From Geosiphon pyriformis (taxonomy: Eukaryota; Glomeromycota; Glomeromycetes; Archaeosporales; Geosiphonaceae): a DNA stretch of 64,000 nucleotides. Positions 12,913-25,357 of this stretch are shown here, piece after piece. The position numbers and the translations under genes are program-made. The notes beneath the pieces were generated by a model. That model had not been told where the DNA came from, made no database searches, and saw only the letters and a program-made list of their open reading frames with translations. The number at the start of each line of letters is the position of its first letter. Position 1 is the first letter of the stretch. The DNA lies in NCBI GenBank assembly GCA_016748015.1, contig JAAOMT010000697.1:124001-188000 (forward strand), read 5' to 3'.

Positions 12913-14230
12913 TTTTCAAAATTTATAATCAACAAGCTTCGTGATTTTCTTTTTCCACGTTTCTTAAATTGATAATCCTTTAAAAAACCATTTGACTCTG
13001 GGTATTTCAACCAAATCGTCATTTATAATGAACAATGGTGAAATGATCAAAATACATTCGGGAAAAAAAATGGCAAACAATTGAAAGTATGCCGAGGATT
13101 GTTTTTTTTTTCATACGAAAATGATGTAGCGTTAAAAAAGTGACATACAGGAGAAAAATTAATTAAATTTTTTTCTATTTTTTTTTTCCATTCACTTGTG
13201 AAAATTACATGACATGCTGTCCGTTATCTTGGATTTTTTTTCACTCATACTACACGAAGATCTAAACTTTGTTTAATTAATTGAAGGCATAATAATCAGC
13301 TGAAATGATCAAATATTTCGCGCGCGTGGTATTGGGATATTAAAAAAATATATTTAATTGAAAGAAAAATGATGTGGGTTATAATGAAATTAATATTTCC
13401 ATTGTTAAAAAAAAAAAAAAAAGGGTTCAAACACCATCATTCTAATACATTCTACGAAAAAAACACGTGATAGTTTGAACCAAAAATTTTTCCATGATAA
13501 TCATGAAATGAAATCATTATGCTTTTATTTTTATGTCATGATTTTTTAAACAATGAAAGCTATTGTGATAGATCATTTAATAAACGAATGATTTTCATGA
13601 CTTTTTTGAAATGCTTTTCATTCTAAAATTATTTTTTACAGGGGAAATTTTTTTTTTTTTTTTTGGGAACATCAGCATGAAACTTTCCTTTATAGTTTAT
13701 GATCTGATCTGAAATGTTTTTTAACTCCGTCAATTTATCCTAAAGAAGAAACTTTATCATTTAAATTAAAAAATTGATCTGATAGTTGGATATTTAATTT
13801 ATCTCGATCTGGTAGAATGTGTAGAATGTGTAGAATGTGTAGAATATCAAGCAATAATTCGCTGATGCCTGCATCATACATGCGCACTATTATTATGGAA
13901 ATTATCAGTATTATCATCATCTCGATGAACATAATTTACACATGTTATTTTTATTATACTAACCCCAACTAAAAATTCTGAAAAAATTCTGAGAATCTCG
14001 AATTGGTAAAGTTTTTAAACTTGGAAAAGTTCAGGATATAAAGCGGTGTAACGTATAACGAAAAATTTTTCTAGGTAAATCGAAAAGAAAAATGGGGAAC
14101 TTTGAAATACATTATATGGAAATTGAAGATGGAGATTTGAATTTAGCGATTAAAAAAGAATCCTTTCAATCTGTCGGATCATGCTTTGATTATTGATTCA
14201 AGTTTATAATTCGAATATTTTTGTTAGTAC

Positions 14231-14236
14231 TATTAC

Positions 14237-14271
<35 letters not shown>

Positions 14272-14321
14272 TTTACTATTATTATTTACTATTATTATTT
14301 ATTATTTACTATTATTATTAC

Positions 14322-14358
<37 letters not shown>

Positions 14359-14421
14359 TACTATTATTATTATTACTATTATTCTTATTACTATTATTCT
14401 TATTACTATTATTATTATTAA
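14231..14421. repeat. (TTA)n tract with (TTTACTA) interruptions
   Basis: About 190 bp of TTA/CTA/TTC triplets with regular variant units. The trinucleotide phase is kept over long stretches although the tract is not in a gene. Confidence 0.9.
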
Positions 14422-14579
14422 AAAATCCTCGTATTTACCCGATATATAAAATTTAATATAATTTATTAACATGATTTTTTAAAAACAAGTTTTTAATTAC
14501 CGCAAGGTTTTTGTATGCCCCCAAAAAAATTTCTAAAATTTTAAATTCGTCAAACAGTCGGGTAATTAAAAAGGTTGAT

Positions 14580-14608
14580 CCACCACCAACACTAACACTA
14601 ACACTAAC

Positions 14609-14660
<52 letters not shown>
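14580..14660. repeat. (ACTAAC)n / (CCA)n / (CAT)n compound repeat
   Basis: Short ACTAAC units followed by CCA and then about twelve CAT triplets. The frame across it (Thr/Pro/Ser runs) has no other coding support. Confidence 0.85.
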
Positions 14661-15875
14661 ACACCAACACAAATTGAATTTAAATCTTTTACGGTACGAC
14701 CAAGCTGTCAAAAAAAAAAAATTTTTGTGATTATCCCGCACTTTTAAAAAAAAAAACAAATCGTAGAAATAATTTTGATGGTTTCCGGATAAACTTAATT
14801 AATGATGACAAGTTTCTCGTTATTATTAACTATAAGCAATAAAAAATAAAATCAGGTTTGAAGCTTGAATGTGTGATATCATGATAACCATATATTTATA
14901 ATGATCAAATAATATATCAATTACAAATTTGTTGATATTTGTAAAGATTTTATTGATATTTTTTCGTTTTTCGAATTTTTGAATGTCAACTTCCAAATCG
15001 TGTTTTTTGTTAAGACAATTTTTCCCCAAACTTTTTTTTTTGATAGCTGTCAAAGTATATGAAAAAATATTTCAATTATAGAAACTTATCAAAAGTTCAA
15101 TCTTTTTTGAATAACTGGATCACAGCTAAACTTGGATTCTCATCTTGATCCGATCCCTACTGAACATTTATTTTTATTTTTTATTTTTTTATTTTTTTAT
15201 TTTTAATTTAACTACTATTAACATATCGTCTGTGCCAAACTGCTGGTTAGCCCCTGAAAGACGCGTATCAACATCCTGTCAAAAACTGTGCTAAACCAAA
15301 ACGGCAGGGGCAGTTAATGAAACGGGTAGCTAATTCATGCTTGGTTTCGGAAATTTTTATTATCATCCCAAAAAGTCCAGGGTCAAACCTAAAAATTTCC
15401 TCCTACTTTTTTTTTATCAGCAAGATGATCTTAATTTATTTTTGGAAATTTTGTTAATGAGGGGTATAATGTTATCTAATCGGATCTATGAAAGTTGAGG
15501 AAATTTTACATATTCCCTTTATTTTATTTATCTATCAATCCATCCATCCATCCATCCATCCATCCATCCATTATTTTATTTTATTTATTTTATTTTAGAA
15601 GAGGAAGAAGAAACTTTTCCCGACTCTAGAGAACTTTTTTTTCCTTTCAAAACTAGCTATCCATCTTATTTTCCATGGCATCTCTTTTGTTTTACTTTCT
15701 TACAAAGACGTCTCGACATGATACTCCAAAAAAAAAAACCTATTTTTAAGTTTCATTTAACGCCATGGTGTGACAACTGACAACACATACTATCTATTGC
15801 AGGATCTATTAAACAGGCGTATTCGATCATCAAGAAATCCAAGTTATTCGTTTCGTTTTAAAGTTTACTATGAAC

Positions 15876-15910
<35 letters not shown>

Positions 15911-16470
15911 CATATATTATAAACGTGTGACCCCAATCCGTACAGTTGAAACTTTGAAAGGTATATGGGTGATGCGGATTAGGTAACTTTTCAAGGATAA
16001 GCAAATTGAGTGCAGAAAATTCAAACTATGTTATAACATGAAAATTTGAAGATCTGAACTAAACACAATATTTAGGTTATTTGTATCCCCATTGAAATAT
16101 TTGAATTTAAGTTCAAGTTTCAGTTTTCATTTCTAATTTACAAAGAAAAAATGTATTATCTTTCTTATTTGGGTAAAAACTATCGCCCAAAGACATCCTG
16201 AACAAAATCCTTTTGTTACAAATGGGAATATGACATCTCATTACATTATTTACAAAACTGCAGTAAAAAAAAGGCTAAAGTATTATGGGGATAATACAGT
16301 TGCTCTTAAATATCTTTTTTCTTTGGTGTTAAATTTAAATTTAAATTTAAATATTCAGTTTTAGTTTTAGTTTTAAATTTTTCATTGTTCCTTTGTACAG
16401 AGAATATGTTAGAGATTTTCGTAGCAGGTATACGGAGGTTGATTAATTAAAACTGTCAACCATCGCTGCT
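14661..16470. other. Intergenic region, no gene seen
   Basis: AT-rich DNA with a CATC tetranucleotide run (about 15537-15571), a (GA)n run (15881-15909) and several poly-T runs. A less AT-biased stretch around 15230-15340 has no frame or RNA fold I can support. Confidence 0.5.
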
Positions 16471-16477
16471 ACTGCTG

Positions 16478-16479
<2 letters not shown>

Positions 16480-16516
<37 letters not shown>

Positions 16517-16640
16517 TTCTACTTCTACTTCTACTTCTACTTCTACTGTTACTTCTACTTCTACTGTTACTGTTACTGTTACTGTTACTGTTACTGTTAC
16601 TGTTACTGTTACTGTTACTGTTATTACTACTGCTACTGCG
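16480..16640. repeat. (CTA)n-(CTTCTA)n-(CTGTTA)n compound repeat
   Basis: About 160 bp of triplets in three successive blocks: CTA, then CTT/CTA alternating, then CTG/TTA alternating, ending in CTA. The minus-strand frame is poly-Val with Glu/Thr and is a repeat artefact. The block structure points to slippage followed by spread of variant units. Confidence 0.9.
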
Positions 16641-17620
16641 GAGACTCGGGGAACCATCACCGATTTACTGTTCTAAAGGCTTAACTACCTTTGTGTAGAA
16701 ATGCTGTGTCACCACGATATTTATGCATGGACAGCACGTTTATGCACAGGAAGCATTAGAACCTTTTGATCTGAAATGATAGAGCACCTTAGCATTACTC
16801 TTTCTAGTAGTCAATTTAAACTTGAAAGTGTTGCTGGCAGCTAGCAGATTTTTTTGCAGCATTAGCTTGTGAATCTAATCGAAAGGATGAACAACATGCG
16901 CGGTTGTAAATTATAATTTTCGAGACACGGTAACAAAAAAACTTTTTTTAATCCAATTTATGATTGTATGATCAAGATGATAATAATAATAATAATAATA
17001 AACACGTGTAGATCGACCTATTGTTAATATATTTTTTTTATAATGAACTTTTCAATATAGATTAGATTATTCCGATGTTTTTTTTTTCTTTAGTTTTTTC
17101 GAAAAAACATTGGGGGTGATTTAAAATTTGAGAAAACGAAAAATAAATAAAGATTTTTGAAATTTAATAATAATGATCCCAGCAACCACTTTGACATATT
17201 TTTTAATTGACATGGTTTTCTTTTAATTAAACAAAGAAAAAAACAACAACAACAACAACAACAACAGAAAAACAATAAATAACAGAAAAAAAATAAATAA
17301 TAATATATTTTTTCCACTATCTAAATATTTGGTAACGCGTAACGGGCACATCATTAATTGAGAATCTTTTTATTTATTTATTTTTTGACAGTTTTTTTTA
17401 TTTTATTTTATTTTTTGACAGTTTTTATTAAATTTTCTATTTGAAAAAAAGAAAATTTTTATAATGATAATTTATTTTTAAAATAGTATTATAAAATAAA
17501 TTTTTGTTCAAAGAAATGTATATATATATATATATATATATTTGATTTATGCATACAATTTTTTTAATCTTTATTTAAAAAAATTTTTTTTTTAATTTAT
17601 ATCATTAAACAAAATAAAAC
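16641..17620. other. Intergenic region, no gene seen
   Basis: Contains short (AAT)n at 16981-17001, (AAC)n at 17242-17266, (TA)n at 17519-17541 and two copies of a TTTATTTTTTGACAGTTTTT motif near 17370-17425. No supported coding frame. Confidence 0.5.
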
Positions 17621-17626
17621 ATGATC

Positions 17627-17736
17627 CTAATTATTATTATTATTATTATTACTATTATTACTATTACTATTACTATTATTACTATTACTATTACTATTAT
17701 TACTATTACTATTACTATTATAATTATTACTATTAC

Positions 17737-17796
<60 letters not shown>
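17627..17796. repeat. (TTA)n with (TTACTA)n blocks
   Basis: About 170 bp of TTA/CTA triplets, first as a higher-order TTATTACTATTACTA pattern and then as pure TTA. Confidence 0.95.
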
Positions 17797-17797
<1 letters not shown>

Positions 17798-18049
17798 TTG
17801 GAATACATGATTTACAACAATATTAAATTCCGAAACTTTTATTTTTTTTTACAAACTTCCATTTCAAGTTATCAGTGTTTCAATAATAATAATAATAATA
17901 ATAATTTCATAATTTTTACCCAATGACTCGAATTTTTTTATTACCAAATTAAGCTTTTAGGATTTTTCACAAGTTTAATTTTTCTATTAAGAAAAGAATT
18001 ATTTGTAGATTATTAAATTTTAACATGATCTGGTTTTGTTATTTGATTT

Positions 18050-18250
18050 TTATTTATTTATTTATTTGTGTTTATTTGTGTTTATTTGTTTGTTTGTTTG
18101 TTTGTTTATTTATTTTTGTCTGTCTGTCTGTCTGGTGTATCTGTCTGTGTGTCTGTATATACTACTAAATCTGTGATTCTTGTATCGCGTTAATTATGGG
18201 TTTTTTTATTTGTTTATTTGTTTATTTGTTTATTTATTTATTTATTTATT
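18050..18250. repeat. (TTTA)n / (TTTG)n / (TCTG)n tetranucleotide region
   Basis: Clusters of TTTA, TTTG and TCTG tetranucleotides (for example 18080-18112, 18119-18134 and 18205-18250), separated by short unique sequence. Confidence 0.85.
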
Positions 18251-18301
18251 CTGTGATCGCGTAAAGTTTAAAAAAAAACCTTGTCTGATTTTTGATTTTG
18301 A

Positions 18302-18328
18302 TTGATGATGATGATGATGATGATGATG

Positions 18329-18421
<93 letters not shown>
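18302..18421. repeat. (GAT)n-(AAT)n microsatellite
   Basis: About nine GAT units followed by roughly thirty AAT units without a break. Confidence 0.95.
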
Positions 18422-18425
<4 letters not shown>

Positions 18426-18572
18426 GATCCCGATTATAAATCTGAGGGGAAAACTAAAAGGTGAGGATCATTAATGGATCGACAACAATTCGGTGCGATT
18501 TTTGGAGATAGATGATTTATGGAATTTTTTTTTAATATCACCCAATTGGTTTTTCTCGAAGACCATGATGGC

Positions 18573-18592
18573 NNNNNNNNNNNNNNNNNNNN
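18573..18592. other. Assembly gap (20 N)
   Basis: Twenty unresolved bases directly abut a pure (TTA)n tract. The gap very likely reflects a microsatellite that could not be spanned; its true length is unknown. Confidence 0.99.
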
Positions 18593-18686
<94 letters not shown>

Positions 18687-18690
18687 TATT
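18593..18690. repeat. (TTA)n microsatellite beside the gap
   Basis: About 29 TTA units with two CTA/CTC variants at the right end. The left end is lost in the run of Ns, so the array may be much longer. Confidence 0.95.
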
Positions 18691-19205
18691 ACTCTTATTA
18701 TTTATTTTATTTAATGCGTTAACTAAGTGTGATCCAACCACTACCCTAATTATTATTATTATAATGTTTCTAATCATTAAATTTTAAAACATTTCCAATC
18801 CCATTTATATCGATTCTCAATTAGATTGTAATTTAGTTAAAACAAAAAATTGTTCACCATTTTTTTGAATTGAACTTTTTTCCGAGTATCACATGGGATT
18901 TTCACTTTATATGTTTTAAAATACTTTTACTTAATAATATTATACTTAATACAATAGTCTAAAAGTATTTAAAGAGGTAACTAACAGATAACAAAAAACG
19001 TTTCTAAAATTTTTTTCAACTGCTGGAAAATTTATCGATTCCTAAAAGTAAAAAAGCTTCCGTCTTTATTAACGTTTTGAAATTAAATCTTTAGATTAAT
19101 TAATTAATTAAAAAAAATAGTTGTTTTCATAACAACTTTTTTCCCTTTTTTTTTTTCCTCATTTTAATACGACTTTCCAAATATACCTTCGTTTTTCCTC
19201 CACTA

Positions 19206-19248
<43 letters not shown>

Positions 19249-19325
19249 GTCTTTATTTTTTTTTTTAAAAAAAACACCAGCAGAAGGCAAAATTTTCACC
19301 TTTTTTTTTTAAATTGAAAAAATCG
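18691..19325. promoter_or_regulatory. Upstream region of Mig1/CreA-like gene
   Basis: Unique AT-rich DNA ending in a pyrimidine-rich leader: a (CT)n run at 19206-19247 and a poly-T stretch lie just before the start codon. CT-rich leaders are common upstream of fungal genes; promoter function here is inferred from position only. Confidence 0.45.
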
Positions 19326-19890
19326 ATGGCTGCAAAATTGGAAAACATTTTACATCCAGACGCAAAGAATATTTCAACGATTGAAATGCCAGAGAATTTT
19401 CCTCAATACCCTCAAAATCGACCAAGATATCTAAACTTTTTTCCTAAACAAGAATCTCCACAAGAAATTTCAACATTTATGCATCCTACTACCACTTCTA
19501 CTACTACTACTACTACTATTTCTACTACCACTAATAATAATAATAATACTATTACCTTATCACGAGAAATTATTTCTGGTAGTAAGAAACGTTCACATTC
19601 AACAATTATCGATAAAACAAATGCACCTAGACCATACGAGTGTACTATATGCCGTAAAAGATTTTTCCGTTTGGAACATCAGGAAAGACATCATAGAATT
19701 CATACGGGAGAAAAACCTCATCGTTGTGAGTTTCAAGGTTGTGAAAAAAAATTCAGTAGATCTGATGAATTAACTCGACATCGAAGAATTCATACCAATC
19801 CAACGAAAAAGGATAAAAGAAAACAACAAAAATTAAATATGGATTTCAAAAATAATCAATCAGCAAAAATTGATCCTTATTTGACTACTC

Positions 19891-19922
<32 letters not shown>

Positions 19923-20202
19923 GCTACTACCACCACAACTAGTCTTTATGATCATTCTAAAGTTTCTCAAAAATCTTTTCAACAGATTGATACAGTTTTG
20001 GCAAATTCCGATATTAGAGAGTTGGACAACAAAAAATTTCATCGTTCAATCAATTCCGATTCTTTGTTAAGCCCTCCATTGACTGGAACTTTTGGAAATT
20101 TTAATTCAGAAAGTTCAGACTCTGAGAATGAAAAGTTCACCCCTTTAACCCCTATCATTTCACCTCAGATTGATGAAAATCATCATCATCATCATCATCA
20201 TC

Positions 20203-20243
<41 letters not shown>

Positions 20244-20579
20244 CATAATCATTACTATCATCATAATCATCATCGTCAAGATCCCATATATGTTCCAAGC
20301 TGTCAGTATCAGACTAGTCCTAACTTTGGCAACACCATACTTACCGATTGTCAAGGGAAGCTAAACGATATCAAGACAATTAATAAAATTAATAAAAACA
20401 ATATTAATAGTATTAGTGATATTTTGAACGCTCCATTACCAGAAGTTAGAATCTTACCTCCCCTTTCTACTAACAACAATTCACAAACGTCTACCTGTGG
20501 CTATAGTAGTTATTATGATTGCGGGATGGGAGGATATTACGATTTGCCTCCTTTTCGATATGTTAAGGAACAATTTTAA
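19326..20579 (+). CDS. Mig1/CreA-like C2H2 zinc-finger transcription factor
   Basis: Single-exon gene, 417 aa, starting at [11 protein letters not shown]; an in-frame TTG four codons upstream is not taken as the start. Two adjacent C2H2 fingers: C106-x2-C109-x12-H122-x3-H126 and C134-x4-C139-x12-H152-x3-H156, joined by the linker TGEKPHR. The recognition helices (RLEHQ.RH and SRSDELTRH) match those of fungal Mig1/CreA carbon catabolite repressors, which bind GC-rich SYGGRG-type boxes in promoters of genes for alternative carbon sources. A basic stretch ([11 protein letters not shown]) follows. The rest is low complexity: Thr runs near residues 60-75 and 185-200, and a His-then-Asn run about residues 288-315 encoded by CAT and AAT microsatellites. 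I see no clear Mig1 effector motifs outside the fingers, so the exact orthologue (Mig1/2/3 or CreA) is open. In this kind of fungus a role in sugar response is a reasonable inference. Confidence 0.85.
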
Positions 20580-21585
20580 TAAATTTCTTTTTTTTTTAAT
20601 TTTAAATTTCCGACATTTATCACGAACATATATATATATAAATTATACCTCTTTCTCTCGGATTTTCTTTTCACCTTTTAAGAGTTATTATTATCTAAGA
20701 CAGATTTCGGGAAAAAAAAAAAAAAAATGAAACCAATTCTCTGAAACATTTTTTTTTGGTTAATGTGGGAATTACCAAGATAAAATGCGTAAAAGATTTG
20801 GACCAATTTTTCAATTTTCAATTTTCAATATTCTTTTCGATTCTCTTACATTATTAAAATTTGTTCACGAAACTTGGGTACTCAAATTTTTTTTTCTTTT
20901 TACCTTTAAATAAATTTATTCCCTTGTTTTTATATATTCCTAACCTCCTTGTACCTTGTAAGATATACACATCTATATATTTTTTTTAAATCCATGCCAA
21001 AAAATATTTCCGCTTTTTCTCGATCATTTTGAAAAACTCACACTGATACCAAGACTCTTCTTTCGTACCGTGTACACAACACACATAATCAAGAACCGGC
21101 GGTTTGTAGATAGTAGTAGACTTTCTTTAAAATTATATATACCCTCCTTTGCATTAAAATCCCTTTTTTTGATTCTTTTGATTCTGAACTTTCCAAAAAA
21201 TTTTTAAAATGACTTTTTTCTTTTTTTTTTTTGCTTGCTTGTTTGGTTTCTCATCGTTTAAAATGATTTCTTTTATATTTTTATATATATATTTTTATAT
21301 ATATCCCCAAGAATATTTTAGCCAAATCTTTAAACTATCATTCTTTTATCGATATATATATATATTTATTTAGATATATATTTAGATATATATTTACGAA
21401 TTCCTTTTTGTTTTCCATTATTTTTATATGAATTTACGTCAAAAGATTGATAATTAACGCGTCAAACCAAAAAAATCGTTTTTTTTTTTGTTTGTTTTTT
21501 TTATTGACGAGTTTCTTCGATGAGACGGAACGTGATCTGAACAAGCCAAAAAAAAAATTAATAATTCCACAAACATCTTAAGCAC

Positions 21586-21620
<35 letters not shown>

Positions 21621-21852
21621 ACACACAAATCTATATCTATGTAAATATTTTAAAAAATCTTAAATTCCAAATTTCTAAATACACTCTTAGATAGATGCAT
21701 AGATTGATATATTATTATTATTTCTAGTATTATTATACATACACGACAGAAATTCTCAAAGCGATCTGTTTACATTTTTCTTTTAAGATCGATCGACAAA
21801 CAGCAAAAGAAGACTATTTAAAAATAAATAAAACTTCATCATTTATATACAG

Positions 21853-21885
<33 letters not shown>

Positions 21886-22226
21886 ATTTTTATGTTAAAA
21901 AGTTTAAGGTTTTTAATTCATATAAATTTTTTTTTATCTTGTAAATTTATAAAAAAATGTTTTAAAAATCTGCACACACACATATACACACACAACTTTA
22001 TTATTATTATATGAATCTACTATATCAAGGAATCCCCCCCCCCAAGTTTAAATTTTTTTTAAAATTTCGGTAAAAAATCATTTTAAAAAAGATTATTTGA
22101 GTCACCACATATATCTTTAATCTTTTTTTCATATAAATAAAAAAAAACGGACAGCATAATTACCAGTTATTTAATATAAAATTTTAAATGAGTACAAAAC
22201 GTAAAAATATCTATTAATGATGTAAA

Positions 22227-22228
<2 letters not shown>
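20580..22228. other. 3' flank of the zinc-finger gene, no further gene
   Basis: Long AT-rich region that probably starts with the 3' UTR. It shows several TATATATA runs (20628-20640, 21285-21365, 21862-21882), a poly-A run (21590-21617) and a C9 run (22035-22043). No coding frame supported. Confidence 0.5.
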
Positions 22229-22260
<32 letters not shown>

Positions 22261-22327
22261 TTATATCGTGGGACAGAAAAAAGATCTTTTTGGTACAACT
22301 TAACTGTCAAAAAAAAATAAAAAATAA

Positions 22328-22361
<34 letters not shown>

Positions 22362-22489
22362 TATATTATGTTCGACCTGTTACCTGGTAACTTGTAAGGT
22401 ATCTTTTGAATATTAAAAAATTTTTGATACGAATTTTTTTTTGAATAAAGATCTGTATTTATTATTAATTTAATAATAATAATAATATG

Positions 22490-22531
<42 letters not shown>

Positions 22532-22860
22532 TGATATGATAATGATGATTTTTTATATATATTAAAAAATTATTATTATTATTATTATTATTATTATTTA
22601 AAGATTGGATTTAATAAGTTTTTTTTTGTTTTTTTTATTTTTAATGAGTGGTAAAATTTTTAACAATATCAAATCAAAGATCTAATATATAAAATTTATG
22701 AATGATTAATCAAATCAAATCAAATCAAATCAAATTAAATTAAATTAAATTGAATTAAATCAAATTATTGATATCATGATTTATTGTATTTTTTAAATCT
22801 TTTTTCTTTTTAAATTTAATCAATAAATTGATAATTAATAATTATTATTATTAAAATATA

Positions 22861-22899
<39 letters not shown>

Positions 22900-22965
22900 G
22901 GAAATTAAAAAGAATCAAATAAAAACACATAATGAAATGAAATAAAATAAATTGTCGAAATTTTA

Positions 22966-23013
<48 letters not shown>
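22229..23013. repeat. Cluster of (TTA)n and (AAT)n microsatellites
   Basis: At least six triplet tracts in under 800 bp, alternating between TTA (22229-22262, 22570-22598, 22861-22900) and AAT (22329-22358, 22480-22530, 22969-23013) on the + strand. A CAAAT/TAAAT pentanucleotide array lies at 22708-22765 and another of the same type follows near 23125-23178. Facing TTA and AAT tracts can pair as hairpins when single stranded. Confidence 0.9.
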
Positions 23014-23016
<3 letters not shown>

Positions 23017-23279
23017 TAATAAGTGTTGAAAAATAAAGGTTTTGGATATGATCCGTTACTTTTGGAAATTGTAAACATATCTTTGATAAATTTTCGTGAT
23101 TAAAAGATTTTTTTGAGGTAAACAAATCAAATTAAATTAAATTAAATAAAATCAAATCAAATCAAATCAAATCAAATCATAATTGAAAAATCATAATTGA
23201 AATCGTAAAAAAAAAGTTTTCACATGAAATATGTTTATTACTATCAGCAGAATCAAACAACGAAAAACCTGTTGCTGCG

Positions 23280-23375
23280 TCAATATTATTTATTTATTTG
23301 TCTATTTGTTTGTTTGTTTGTTTGTTTGTTTGTCTGTCTATTTTTTTGCTTGTTTATTTGTTTGTTTGATTTCTC
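23280..23375. repeat. (TTTG)n tetranucleotide repeat
   Basis: Run of TTTG with TTTA and TCTG variants. The Phe/Val/Cys/Leu-rich frame across it is a repeat artefact. Confidence 0.85.
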
Positions 23376-23918
23376 TCTCGTTGTCAGTTTTTGATGGTTT
23401 TTTTGTGTGGGGAAAAACCCATAGATTGGATTTTTTTTTTTTTTTTTTGAAAAAGGAAAGTTAAAATTCCATAATGCTGATAAAAATTTACCTAATTAGA
23501 ATATCTTTTTTTGTTAAGTGTGGAGGAACAAATAGTGGGGCATTGCAGAGTGATCTATATATCAGGTTAAAAACTTAGTATGGTAAAGTTCTTAAAACTA
23601 AATTAAGTCAAGTTTCGTGAAAAGATAAAAAGGATAACACAATGTTAATAATGATGATGATTTCGTAATATTTAAAAGAGATCGGGTAAGCGTGAAAAAG
23701 GTATAATAGAAAATTTTCAAGTATTATTCTGCGTAAAAAAATTTTCATGAATGTAATAATTGCCTTTTTGTCCCAATTTAAAAATGAAGAGGTAAATAAA
23801 AATTTCCCAAAGTTTTTGGGTATTTTTTGTGATTTTCATACTAAAACTTTTAAAAATTTCGTCAACGACATTTGATTTAAAAATTTTTTAATCTGTGAAA
23901 TATAGCTACTACTACTAC

Positions 23919-23981
<63 letters not shown>

Positions 23982-24021
23982 TACTACTAAAAGATGATTT
24001 ATCTATTATTCGATAAAAGCC

Positions 24022-24057
<36 letters not shown>

Positions 24058-24406
24058 ACTTTAAAATTAACATGTATATGCATCAACATTTGAAATTTCA
24101 CGAAATTGGGCATCTCTGATCATTTCATCCGATCCCCGACTCAAATAATTTAACCTTTACGGTTCACGCGCGTGTGCTGCGTGTCTTATCTCTCGAAATC
24201 AATCAGAACACTGCATCGGGAGTGTCAAATTGTAGGCCGTTAATAGTTATGAGTAAATGCCTTGATTGTTTGGGGAATCTGATATTTTATTTTAATTCTT
24301 TATTTGAAATTTCAAGAATTTCAATTCGCTACCAAGCTTTCTTATAAAGATGTTTTTTTTTTCATTAATTCAACAGTTCCCAGGAGTTATTATTGAAATT
24401 TCTCAA

Positions 24407-24408
24407 AG

Positions 24409-24443
<35 letters not shown>

Positions 24444-24444
24444 C

Positions 24445-24498
<54 letters not shown>

Positions 24499-24514
24499 CA
24501 ATAATAATCAATAT
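24407..24514. repeat. (AAT)n microsatellite with ATC interruptions
   Basis: About 100 bp of AAT units broken three times by a single C (AATCAATAAT), giving blocks of unequal length. Confidence 0.95.
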
Positions 24515-25085
24515 ATCTATATTTTATTCATCTTTAGAATTACTTTAAATCAAATTTTTTACTATTTCTAGAATTGAAAATTTTTTTATCATTTCTTAAA
24601 ACGCTATACCCTTTGAAATTTACCGGGTTACTACAATTTTGAAATAGCATACGTAAATGACAGGTTGGACGCAATCACTCGGTTACTTCTTTCGTTCTTG
24701 TTGTTCTTGTTGTTGTTGTTGTTGTTGTTGTTGTTTCATTATTATTTTCATAATTATAAACATGTACGTTGTGAGGTATCATCGAGTTCTTGCTTCTTGA
24801 ATCTTACCTCATTAATTTTTTTTTATGCAATGATATGCCATTTAATTGATGATGATACAGTTTCCTTTTGAGGATAAATTGACTGTTAAAAAATATATAT
24901 ATATATTAAAACCATAAAGAAAAGGTTTCACCATGTGTTCAAAAAAAATATTTGTGTAATAGAATAAATCTTTAAAAATTAGAATGGAATTTATTATCTA
25001 TTTTTATTTTTAAAATATTTTTTCAATTATATAATTTAAGATTCATTTTCTTTCATTGCTAATCATGAATTAAAAAGATTATAAA

Positions 25086-25119
<34 letters not shown>

Positions 25120-25296
25120 CGTATTTTATTTTATTTTATTTTATTTTTTGATAAAAATCATTTTCACAATACCTTTGATTGTTTTAAAATCGTCATAAGA
25201 GTATGATTTCATATCATCACATCATGGAAAATTTTCAAAGCTTATCAATGGGTTTAAAACAATGTAATTTTTAATTTGAATATAAATCATATTATT

Positions 25297-25325
25297 TCTC
25301 CTCCTCCTCCTCCTCCTCCTCCTCC

Positions 25326-25357
<32 letters not shown>
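25297..25357. repeat. (CTC)n-(TTA)n compound microsatellite
   Basis: About nine CTC/TCC triplets directly joined to about ten TTA triplets. Confidence 0.95.

Larger units (their letters stand above)
11861..14220. other. Intergenic AT-rich region with simple repeats
   Basis: No supported gene. It contains a degenerate array built from TTATTATT and TGATTTTA units (12262-12420), an (ATCAAT)n array (12732-12794), an (AAT)n run turning into ATC units (12824-12912), and several A or T homopolymers. Open frames here translate to poly-Ile, poly-Asn or poly-Met and are products of the repeats. Confidence 0.6.

Noticed and set aside
12667-12972. 101-aa open frame rich in Ile and Asn
   Set aside because: Translation of (ATCAAT)n and (AAT)n arrays; no other coding support.
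14193-14456. Overlapping + strand frames with long Ile, Tyr and Leu runs
   Set aside because: Three-frame readings of a (TTA)n microsatellite.
16469-16660. Minus-strand Val/Glu/Thr-repeat frame
   Set aside because: Product of the compound CTA/CTT/CTG repeat; no flanking coding sequence.
18292-18474. Frame with Asp and Asn runs next to the gap
   Set aside because: Translation of (GAT)n-(AAT)n; starts and ends within repeat flanks.
24150-24260. GC-richer patch as a possible RNA gene
   Set aside because: No clear stem pattern, A/B box or coding frame.
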